From Apis mellifera (taxonomy: Eukaryota > Arthropoda > Insecta > Hymenoptera > Apidae), in NCBI RefSeq assembly GCF_003254395.2, contig NC_037638.1, positions 2,299,001 to 2,363,000 of the forward strand: 64,000 nucleotides of DNA. The letters run 5' to 3'. Position 1 is the first letter of the stretch. Each line of letters opens with the position of its first letter. A model generated the notes under the pieces. It saw nothing but the letters and a program-made list of their open reading frames with translations. It was not told the origin of the DNA and did no database searches. The position numbers were made by a program, and so were the translations under genes. Of the stretch, positions 23,205 to 34,800 are shown one piece after another.

Positions 23205-25310
23205 TTTGAATCCATCAATCTCGATAGAAGATCCACTTTATTAAAAATTCCTTCCATTCGGAATTGGAGTTTACAATCTCTTATAGTCTAATCCTAATTC
23301 GAAAGGAGGGGGACGAATATGTATTAATCTATAGAAGATCCATTTTATTAAAAATTTCTTCCGTTCCATGGTTCCTCTTCCTCTCCAAAAATGGGAATTT
23401 ACAATTTTTCCTAATTCGAAAGGAGGGGGACGAATATGTACATCAATCTATAAAAGATCCACTTTACTAAAAATTCCTTCCGTTCCATAGTTCTTCCTCT
23501 CCAAAAATCTTTCCTAATTCGAAAGGAGAGGGACGAATATGTACATCAATCTATAGAAGATCCATTTTACTAAAAATTTCTTCCATTCCATAATTCCTCT
23601 CCAAAAATCGGAATTTACAATTTCTCATAGTCTAATTCTAATTCGAAAGGAGGGGGACGAATATGTACATCAATCTATAGAAGATCCATTTTATTAAAAA
23701 TTTCTTCCGTTCCATGGTTCCTCTTCCTCTCCAAAAATGGGAATTTACAATTTTTCCTAATTCGAAAGGAGAGGGACGAATATGTACATCAATCTATAGA
23801 AGATCCATTCTAAAATTATTATAGCAATAATGGCTTCAACTCCTGTTTCATCTTTAGTTCATTCGTCAACTTTAGTTACAGCTGAAATTTATTTATTTAT
23901 TAATTCGATATGTAAATTTGTTAGATTTTAATTATGAAAGTTATATTTTATTAATTTATAGATTAACAATATTATTTGCTGGATTGGTTGCGAATTTTGA
24001 ATTGGATTTAAAAAAAGTTGTTGCTTATTCAACTTTTAGACAATTAGGATTTATAATAAGGATATTATCAATTGGTTCAACTGAATTAGTATTTTTACAT
24101 TTATTTATTCATGCAATATTTAAATCATTAATATTTATGTGTGTTGGAAGATATATACATTATACGTATAGTAATCAGGATATTCGTATGTATTATGGAA
24201 TATTAAAAATTCTTTCCGTTCCATAGTTCCTCTTCCTCTCCAAAAATCGGAGTTTACAATCTTTCCTAGTCTAATCCTAATTCGAAAGGAGGGGGACGAA
24301 TATATACATCAATCTATAGAAGATCCACTTTACTAAAAATTCCTTCCGTTCCATAGTTCTTCTTCAAAAATCGGAGTTTACAATCTTTCCTAATTCGAAA
24401 GAAACGAATATGTACATCAATCTATAAAAGATCCACTTTACTAAAAATTCCTTCCGTTCCATAGTTCTTCCTCTCCAAAAATCTTTCCTAATTCGAAAGG
24501 AGAGGGACGAATATGTACATCAATCTATAGGAGATCCACTTTACTAAAAATTCCTTCCATTCCATAATTCCTCTCCAAAAATCGGAATTTATAATTTCTC
24601 ATAGTCTAATTCTAATTCGAAAGGAGGGGGACGAATATGTACATCAATCTTGATAGAAGATCCACTTTACTAAAAATTCCTTCCATTCCATAATTCCTCT
24701 CCAAAAATCGGAATTTACAATTTCTCATAGTCTAATTCTAATTCGAAAGGGGGACGAATGTACATCAATCTATAGAAGATCCACTTTACTAAAAATTCCT
24801 TCCGTTCCATAGTTCCTCTCCAAAAATCGGAGTTTACAATCTTTCCTAATTCGAAAGGAACGAATATGTACATCAATCGATAGAAGATCCACTTTACTAA
24901 AAATTCCATAGTTCCATAGTTCCTCTTTTTCTCCAAAAATTGGAGTTTACAATCTTTCCTAATTCGAAAGGAGAGAGACGAATATGTACATCAATCTATA
25001 GAAGATCCATTTTATCAAAAATTCCTTCCATTCCATAGTTCTTCCTCTCCAAAAATCGGAGTTTACAATCTTTTCTAGTCTAATCCTAATTCGAAAGGAG
25101 GGGGACGAATATATACATCAATCTATAAAAGATCCACTTTACTAAAAATTCTTCTTCCTCTCCAAAAATCAGAATTCGAAAGAAGGACGAATATGTACAT
25201 CAATCTATAGAAGATCCACTTTACTAAAAATTCCTTCCGTTCCTCTCCAAAAATCGGAGTTTACAATCTTTCCTAGTCTAATTCTAATTCGAAAGGAGGG
25301 GGGGACGAAT
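23205..25310. repeat. Tandem array split by a NUMT
   Basis: About 14 units of roughly 100-140 bp. Each contains atcaatctatagaagatcca, ctttactaaaaattccttcc, gttccatagttcctct, ccaaaaatcggagtttacaa, then tctaattctaattcgaaagg and gggggacgaatatgtac. Deletions inside units are common. A mitochondrial nad5 fragment interrupts the array at about 23811-24205. Confidence 0.92.
23811..24205 (+). pseudogene. nad5: NUMT: nad5 fragment inside the satellite array
   Basis: Nuclear copy of mitochondrial NADH dehydrogenase subunit 5. It begins with a TPVSSLVHSSTLVTA segment. After a frame break it reads LLFAGLVANFELDLKKVVAY, then FRQLGFIIRILSIGS and HLFIHAIFKSLIFMCVGR with mitochondrial codon use. The last segment is open over about 100 codons even in the standard code, but there is no nuclear start, promoter or intron. 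The TTAAAAATT at the right junction is shared with the satellite unit (ACTAAAAATT), suggesting microhomology-mediated insertion (inference). Confidence 0.92.
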
Positions 25311-27795
25311 ATGTAGATCGGTTGGTTGCGAAGGAAAGGAAGGAAACAGAGAAGGAGGAGGAAAGGGGCGCGATGATTGCGGCGTAATCTGCTTTCGCTT
25401 TGCGCCACGGAAAAAGGGGGGAGGGTTGGCAGTTGTCGTTTCCTTGGATTGGCCCGGGGGTGGAATCGGTAGAATCGGCCGCTGTCGAGATACATCCTCG
25501 GGGGGGGAGGGGAAGGAGAAATGCGTCGTGGCCGCACATATATATTCGAGGAGGAATGCGATGGAGAGAGATCAACCCTCTCGACACGGGGATACATCCT
25601 ATAAACGGCGGCAAGCCCCCAGCTACGCGTGGAGAGAGAGATAATCCGGCCCCCGGGGCCCGCGTGCGGTTGAGCGCTCGCAACAGTTACCATATTTGAT
25701 TGTATCCCTTCTATCCTGCAGGAATACGAAATAATAACGCGTCCTGCACAGATCCAAACCCCGTTCCCGATTAATGACGCTTCGCGAACGTGCCTGGTTA
25801 CATGGAGGAGGGGTGAAGATAGGGAAAAGAGTTGGGAAAGAAGGAAGTGGTTTGAAGGAATAATAAGTGGAACGTGGTCAGCTCGATTGTTTATTGAAAA
25901 TGTTATCGAATATTAATTTATTCGTTACGATTGATTTAAGTTCGATTATTAAATTTTTATTAAAATTTGGCGATGTAGTTGGGCATTGATCTTTTAAAAA
26001 AGTAGCTAAAAGTTAAAAGGAGTAATGTTATTATTAAAATGTTATTGAATAACATTTATTCGTAGATATATTTTATCTATCACTGGAGGCATATTAATCC
26101 TTGATAAGATTTCGAATAACGTTAGTTTAAGCGATTATCGAATAATATTTATTCGTAGCTTATGATTGATTCCGTTTAATGGCGATTATATCGAAGTGAG
26201 TTCAATTATTAAATTTTGCCCGTCATTGTAAGTGTTTGGAGATTGTCGAAAGTTTTTGATAATAAACTAAATTTTGGTAAAGAATTGGATCAAATGTTAA
26301 AAAATGTTAGAATATATATGTATATAATGAGTTAATAAAAATAATGATTATCAAGAATCGTAGATACTTAAATGTTAGCTGAAAAGAAGGAGAAAGAAAA
26401 TTTTACCATACATTTTTCTTTCTAACATGATAGTTCTCAATATTAATTTGTGACACAGAGAGGGAGTAAAATAATAATTTGTATCCAAATCTTTAATGCA
26501 CTAGTAATACAAGTAATACAAAGTAATATATCTTGTCAGAATTCCTCGTAAGAATTCCTTTCACCACTTTGATACTGAAAATTGAAATAATTGAAATAAT
26601 ATGAACAGGATTCATATCGAGAAAAAACTAACCCAATCACTCATCGCGATATAACACGAATCTCAACAGGCAGAACAAATGTATCCAGAAATCATTTCGT
26701 TTCGAACATCATAACGTATCAACGCATTAACCAATCGCAATATAATTCCAATTTTTAAAAATCTTCACCTTAAACTTCCTCTCCTTCAAACAATTTACAT
26801 TCTTACAATCGAAAGTCAAAATTCGCGCGCAACCTTAACCCAACCTTAACTCTTTCCACCTCGAAGGTGGATAAATCCGAGGATTTGCCGATGCACGTGT
26901 ATTGCGGAGAATAGGAGGGGTGGAATAGCGGCGTTTTAATTAATTAATCCGTCGGGCGAAACGATACTAATATCAATGTAATTCCGGGTCCCGCCGCGGT
27001 TTCCCGCATGCGTGTGCACCGCTTTTCCGGTAATAATTGTTACGTTTAACCGAAGGACACAGACGGAGAGGAGGGGGGAAGAGGGAGAGGGTGGTGGAAG
27101 CGCGGTTGCAGCCGCGACCGACCAACCCGCGCGAAATTGTAACTCGACCGACGCAACATCCCTCTCCCTTTCTCTCTCCCTCTCTCTCTCTCCGTTCCTT
27201 TCCATCCTCTCTCCCCCTCGTTTCCCTCTCTTTCATCCCTCTTCCCTTTGGCGGCGACATCAAACGCGCGATTTCTTTTTCGGCCGCAAGGGTGGCGGCC
27301 AGGGTGTCACGAGCAGCGAAAAACAAACGCCTACGACGGGGGAGGAGGAAGAGAGAGAGAGAGAAAGGGGTGGGGGTTGTTCTCGAGTCTCTGGGGGTCT
27401 CCCGGAATCTCGCGCCCTGTCCTTCTCTTGTTAAGGGGGAGAGAAAGCGCACGATTCGAGTGTTCTTCTAAATTAGTAGAATTGGATTCAATTTTTTGTT
27501 TGAATATCTCGAAATTTTCTCTTCCTTTTTTCTTATCGAATATCGAGTCGCGTATGTAGCTTTTTGCAAGTTTTATTAAGGAAAATATGACGAGATTCGA
27601 GTTTTAAAATCAATGGAATCGAAGATTTGTTACTTTAATTTTCAAATATTGAGTTTATATTGTGTATTGTATATTGTGTATAAAGGTTTGTATATATCTT
27701 GTATATTTATATTACGAATCGAATGTGTCTATTTTGATTTCTGTTTCGACGCGAACTCAGTCGAACTAAGGCATCGGCACGATACACATCTACGT
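25311..27795. other. Unique spacer with two GC islands
   Basis: GC-rich islands lie at about 25330-25720 and 26840-27450, the second with (CT)n near 27160-27200 and (GA)n near 27350. The AT-rich sequence between them shows no clear repeat unit. Frames in the islands overlap in several phases and resemble nothing I know. Confidence 0.45.
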
Positions 27796-28560
27796 AACAC
27801 GCTTTATTCTTATTTCCTTTATTAAATATATTCTTTCTTACCATTTTGGTCAAACTATTTCACAACTTATTTTTTAATATTAATAAAGAATGTTGTAGCT
27901 TGGATATTTTATATATTTTTTTATATAATATAATTTATTCTTATTTCTTGAATAAATATATTCTTTTTTACTGTTTTTTACTGTTTTGGTCAAACCATTT
28001 CACAACTTATTTTTTAATATTAATAAAAAATGTTGTAGTTTGGACATTTTTTTATGTATCATAATTTATTCCTATTTTTTGAATAAATATATTCTTGTTT
28101 ACTGTTTTAGTCAAACTATTTCACAACTTATTTTTTAATATTAATAAAGAATGTTGTAACTTGGATATTTTATGTATTTTTTTATATAATATAATTTATT
28201 CCTATTTCTTGAATAATAAATATATTCTTTTTTACTGTTTTAGTCAAACCATTTCAAAACGTATTTTTTAATTTATTAATTTTTTAATTTTATCTATAAT
28301 AATTTATTCCTATTTCTTGAATAAATATATTCTTTTTTACTGTTTTGGTCAAACCATTTCACAACTTATTTTTTAATATTAATAATTTTAATTTAATTTA
28401 TTAATTATTTTAATTTTATCTGTCATAATTTATTCTTGTTTCTCGAATAAATATTCTTTCTTATCGTTTTCGTTAACTACAATTTATTTCTTAATATTAA
28501 CTTCCTTCATTAAATATATTCTTTCTTCCTATTACTTTTCGAGTCGTTTCACAACTTATT
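27796..28560. repeat. AT-rich tandem array, unit about 110-130 bp
   Basis: About six copies of: ttattcctatttcttgaata, aatatattcttttttactgt, tttggtcaaaccatttcaca, acttattttttaatattaat, then aaagaatgttgtagcttgga in most. It ends about 160 bp from the 28722-28831 eyeless exon. Confidence 0.88.
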
Positions 28561-28721
28561 GATAATAAAAGGTGTCGTGGTTTGGATATTTTATTTTATA
28601 TTTATACTTTTCTTTTCCTTTTTTGGCAACATTCATACGGTCAATATCAATTATAAGATAGTTAGTTTGATCAAAATGAATGAAATTTCGAGACGGAGCG
28701 ATTCTTTTGCCTCTCACTTAC

Positions 28722-28831
28722 CCTTCTTTGCGTGCAGAATGTCCGCAGGATCCGGTGGCAAGGCCGTACAATGACTCGGGCTCAAACTGGGTTGCAGGGA
28801 TGGAAATGGGCTGCCAGCTCCAGATGGATAC
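28722..28831 (-). CDS. ey: eyeless exon: linker before the homeodomain
   Basis: Acceptor ACTTTAG, then G-TAT-CCA: YPSGAGSPFPSLQPSLSPSH, then CTALPPDPADILHAKK and one base, ending at the consensus donor GTAAGT. The Ser/Pro-rich content followed by DI(L/H)xKK resembles the segment just before the acidic stretch and homeodomain in fly eyeless. Phase-1 end implies a downstream exon, which was not found. Confidence 0.82.
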
Positions 28832-31800
28832 CTAAAGTGAAATAAAATTTAGGAATGGAAATATCTCCACCGTTTAATTCCACCGCTCTCCGTCTTTTAC
28901 TACATATTTTCTACATATATTCTCTTCTTTCCCTCTCTTCCTAACAATTTTCCAATTTTCGAGAAAGTTAGTTAATCTCGTAAAATTGTAATTAATTCAA
29001 ATTCTTATCGTAATATAAAATTTGAAGTGAATCAATTTAATTTAATTTAATTTAATTTAATTGATAAACCCACCACGGATTGGGTCTTGGCCATCCAGTG
29101 GTTTGCCCATTGAGCAGTCTCAATTTATCGTAAACGCTCTCCGCCGGGCTGCCAGCGCCTACCCCGACGCCAACAGCGGCCACACCTTGCTGCTGCTGCT
29201 GCTGTTGCTGTCGCTGCTCCTTCTGCGCCGCCAAATTTCTCAACACCCTATTGATGGACGACACCTGAAACAGACGAAATACTTATTTATCGCAATCACG
29301 ATTATTTCTCCAAAAAAACATCCCTCCCTTCCAATTTTCGATCAATTTCCTAAACTTTATTTTCCTATTTAAATTCAACCAAACTTAACCTACGACTCAA
29401 TAATCGTAGATCTTATCAACAGCTAAAGAAAGGAAGAAAGAGATGCTTTTAGAATACAACTAACGAGAAGAGAATGAACGAGGAATACTCTCTTTTTCTC
29501 TCTTCTTTGGGATATCGAAGAAGAGAAGAGAGATGGAGAGGTTCCATCGGATTTTATTATAAACGCGAGGGCCTGAAAGCGTAGACGTAAACTGTGCTGG
29601 GAGACGGGGGAGGTTGTGCCCGATGAAACGCGACGAGAGAGCGGTAATTAAAACGATGATGCGGCGGCGTTGCGTGCCCTCCACGAGGGAGTTAATTACC
29701 TCAGCCTTCGATTATATCCGTCTCGCGTCACTCCAAGGGGACTTTGCCTTCTCTCGCCGCGAGGAGAAGCGAAGGGAACCGCGGACCGAGGCGTGCATCC
29801 GCCGATGAGGAGGATCCAAGGCAGCCCAGACGAGCGCCTGTCCCGATTTCCGCCCCGGTTAAAGGAGAGGAGATGGATCGGATTTTGGAATACTTTTTAG
29901 AATATTGGTAATTATTAGAAATTGATTATATTTTTGCGGTTACGCTTTCTTTCGGTGTGAAAGTTGAAATTAATTAAAAATTTCGAATATTAGTTAGTAA
30001 TATTAGTTAATAACCTCGATCGTTAACGAAGTTACTTTATTAACTATCAAATCTTCCCTGTCGCTGGAACAATCCTTTCGAATTTAGAGATTTTTGGAAT
30101 TTTCGAACGTAGCTTTATTAATCTCGTTAAAAAGAAAGAATTACGTACGAATTACACACGGATCTCGCCTCTGTCAAAATCACATTTGCCATTTCAGGCT
30201 TGAAATCGTTCTCTTTGGATTTAATTTAGGAATACACACGCCATTACCTAATACCTAACCTAACCTAACTTTTGGCTGCGTGAAAAAACAGAGCCGTGCA
30301 CAAAGGCGACTCTTCTCTCGGAAGAGGGGGGGAAGGTTATAATGAAAGTGGAGGAAAATGAAAAATAGGAAAGCGGTACACATTCAAACAACGTGGACAA
30401 GTGGCACTCGCGATAAAGCGAGCGGAAAGGAAGCATTGTGGGATCGATTTCTTGGTTATGGTTACGATTGTCACTCGTTAACCACGAGGGTGACATCGGG
30501 ACCCGCGAATGACATTTCGGTCGGCCGTCGGAGAAAAAGGGATGAATGGAAGGAAAAAGAGGGAGGGAGAGGAGGGGCAAACAGTCAGGACACTCGATGT
30601 CACAGCGGGATTGTCGTTTGACTGGCACTCCCGTTCTTTCGAACGTCGCCTTTGTCGCGGAAAGAGCCTTCCTTGCCGCAACGACTTTTCTCTCTCTCAT
30701 TGTGTCGTCGCTCGTGACGTCGAGTGACTCCTCGACGTGACCGCTTTTGTGCGTGTCGTTGCGTCGTCGCGTTAAGACGAAACAAATCCATTCCATCCGT
30801 TTCCTTTGACTTTTTTTTTTTTTTTTTTTTCATTTCGAGGATGGGAAAGTAAAGATCGAGCGTAAACGGGAAGGAAAGTATTTTTCGAGCCAAGCTCCGA
30901 TTATATTTTAACCCGATCGATTCGATATCGAAATGTGATAAAATGTAGATCGATATTTGGTAAGCAGTGGAAACGTCAATCGTGTCGTCCCATAATAGAA
31001 TAGAAAATTTTATTATTATTCTGTGTAGAGAATGTATCAATCTCGAACATTTGTCAAAATTTTTAAAGAAAGGATCCAAGTATTGACTATCTTCAAAATT
31101 ATATCTTCCTCTTTATCGAGATATTTATAAAAATCCAAAAGTCGATCAAAGTTTATAATAAAAGTATCACTATTTTCGAAATTATATCTTCGATATTTAT
31201 TCAAGAAAAATCGAAAGGTATTCACATTACTATTTTGTCAAAATTATATCTTCCATCGAGATATTTACAAGCAAAAATTCAAAAGTCGATCAAAGTGCCT
31301 ATAATAAAAATATTCAAATCACTATTTTCGAAATCTTCCATTTTATCGAGATATTTACAGGTAAATATCCAAAAGTCCAAAAACATCAAAGTGTCTATAA
31401 TAAAAATATTCAAATCATTATTTTTGAAATTATATCTTCGATATTTATTTAAGGAAAATCAAAAAGTATCCAGATTACTATTTCCAAAATTATATTTTCG
31501 ATATTTATTTAAGAAAAATTAAAAAATATCCAGATTATTATTTCCAAAATTATATTTTCGATATTTATTTAAGGAAAATCGAAAAGTATTCAGATTAATA
31601 TTTCCAAAATTATATTTTTGATATTTATTTAAGGAAAATCTAAAAGTATTTAGATTTCCAAAATTATATTTTCGATATTTATTTAAGGAAAATCGAAAAG
31701 TATCCAGATTACTATTTCCAAAATTATATTTTCGATATTTGTTTAAGAAAAATTAAAAAGTATCTAGATTACTATTTCCAAAATTATATTTTCGATATTT

Positions 31801-34800
31801 GTTTAAGGAAAATCGAAAAGTATTCAGATCGCTATTTTCGAAATTACATTTTCGATATTTAAGGAAAAGTATCCAGATCACTATTTTCAAAATTATATTT
31901 TCGATATTTATTTAAGAAAAATCAAAAAGTATCCAGATCACTATTTCATCAAAATTACATCTTCCACTTTATCGAGATATTTACAGATAAAAATCCAAAA
32001 GTCGATCAAAGTGCCCATAATAAAACTATCCGGATCACTATTTTTTATTTTCGATATTTAAGGAAAATCTCGTTCCCGTCGTTAAGCATGCGCCAGCAGG
32101 CGAGAATATCCGAAAATATCGGGAAGGAGAGAGAGAAAGAAAGAGAGAGAGAGTCGCGGGCGTCCAAGGATTACGCGGCAAGTTGCGGGAGATTGGCCAT
32201 GGGAGATTTTCGTTTCCCCGAGGTTTGTTAGAGCCGGTGTCAGGGTACCGCAGCGTTGAAGCGAGGTGACGTCTCGGACCCACGAGCGGAGTCACTGTCA
32301 TCCCCCTCGGTGCGCGGCTATCACCAACGCGTTCCAAACACGAAACAGACGTGTACTCTCTTCCCCCGCCCTTCCGTGTCCCCCGACGTCCTCCACCTTC
32401 TCCTTCCTTTTAATTCTATCCTTACATATATATATATATCTTTTACGTATAAATATATCGAACACGATATATCAACTTTTTCATTTTCCTCCAGTAGGTA
32501 AATATCGAAGATGTTATTTCGAAAATAGCGATACTTTTCCATTTTCCTTAAATATCGAAGATGTAATTTTTGGAAATAGTGATACTATGGACTTTTTCAT
32601 TTTCCTTAAATCAAAAATAAAAAATAGTGATCTGGATAGTTTTATTATGGGCATTTTGATCGAGTTTTGAATTTTTACCTGTAAATGTCTCGATAAAGTG
32701 GAAGATGTAATTTTGATAAAATAGTAATTTGGATACTTTTTAATTTTCCTTAAATATCGAAGATGTAATTTTGGAAATAGTGATCTGGATACTTTTCCTT
32801 AAATGTCGAAGATATAATTTTTGGAAATAGTGATACTATGGACTTTTTCATTTTCCTTAAATCAAAAATAAAAAATAGTGATCTGGATAGTTTTATTATG
32901 GGCATTTTGATCGAGTTTTGAATTTTTACCTGTAAATGTCTCGATAAAGTGGAAGATGTAATTTTGATAAAATAGTAATTTGGATACTTTTTAATTTTCC
33001 TTAAATATCGAAGATGTAATTTTGGAAATAGTGATCTGGATACTTTTCCTTAAATGTCGAAGATATAATTTTTGGAAATAGTGATACTATGGACTTTTTC
33101 ATTTTCCTTAAATCAAAAATAAAAAATAGTGATCTGGATAGTTTTATTATGGGCATTTTGATCGAGTTTTGGATTTTTATCTGTAAGTATCTCGATAAAG
33201 TGAAAGATGTCATTTTGATAAAATAGTAATTTGGATACTTTTCGATTTTCCTTAAATATCGAAGATGTAATTTTAGAAATAGTGATTTGGATACTTTTTC
33301 TTAAATATCAAAGATGTAATTTTTGGAAACAGCAAGTTTTATTATGTGTTTTATTATTTAGTTTTATTATTTTACATTTTGATCGAGTTTTAAATTTTTA
33401 CCTGTAAATATCTCGATAAAGTGGAAGATGTAATTTTGATAAAATAGTGATCTGGATATTTTTTAATTTTCTTTAAATATCGAAGATGTAATTTTGCAAA
33501 TAGCAATCTGAATATTTTTATTATGGGCACTTTGATCAACTTTTGGATATTTAGTATCTCGATAAAGTGGAAGATGTAATTTTGATAAAATAGTGATCTG
33601 GATATTTTTTAATTTTCTTTAAATATCGAAGATGTAATTTTGGAAATAGCAATCTGAATATTTTTATTATGGGCACTTTGATCGACTTTTGAATTTTTAT
33701 CTGTAAATATCTCGATAAAGTGAAAGATATAATTTTGATAAAATGATAATTTTGATAATAATCTGGATACTTTTCAATTTTCCTTAAATGTCGAAAATAT
33801 AATTTTGGAAATAATGATCTGGATGGATTTTTCGATTTTCCTTAAATCAAAAATAAAAAATAGTGATCCGGATAGTTTTATTATGGGCATTTTGATCGAG
33901 TTTTGAATTTTTACCTGTAAATATCTCGATAAAGTGGAAGATATAATTTTAATAAAATAGTAATTTGGATACTTTTCGATTTTCCTTAAATATCGAAGAT
34001 ATAATTTTGGAAATAGTGATCTGGATATTTTTCGATTTTCCTTGAATAAATATCGAAGATGTAATTTTGGAAATAGCAATCTGGATGGACATATCGAACT
34101 AATTAATACTTTCGAAAATATCTCCAAGCTTCCATCATTCATCTTGAACGATCGTCCTAATCATTTCTTCGTAAGTGAAAATAATTTTTGAATATCCGAA
34201 TTCCAACTGCGAGACTTCTTTCTCACTGAATTCAGTTTCAAAAGATCGAAACGAGAGAATAAAAAAAATTGAGATCGTCAGATTAATTCGGGAATCGATA
34301 ATTAAATCGATCGTTCGAGTCTGAAGAAATCTTGCAAGAATAATAAATTTTTCCTTCTTTTTCTTTTTTTTTTTTCAGGAAGATTTTCACGCGAACGTGA
34401 AAACGCGCGGAAGGAAATACAGAGGAGAATAAATTGCGGAACTATCGGCAGCAGGAGGACGTAGCCCGGTCGGTGGAAATTCTTTTACGACTTGGCCGGG
34501 ATTTATACGAGCTGTAAGTGACAGAAGCGAGGAAAGCTGGCTGGAGGATAAATAAAAGATACGACGGCCGAGGTGCGCTGCTACACGCTGCTTCCTTCCT
34601 TCGCTTCCTTCGTTAATCCATTTGCATTCGTAAGTGCGATTCGTCCGATTTTTCCGCCCGTCCCGTTGATACGGCGTTCGTATAATACGGTCGTCGAATG
34701 GTACAACTGTTTAATTTATCAGAGTTGGAGGCATTAAGGAAAGGAAAAGGTTAAAGAATAGAGTAATCGTTCGAGTAATAACATATTATAATCGATTTCT

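Noticed and set aside
23918..24226. 102-codon frame as a functional gene
   Set aside because: It is a fragment of mitochondrial nad5 with mitochondrial codon use, no start and no promoter.
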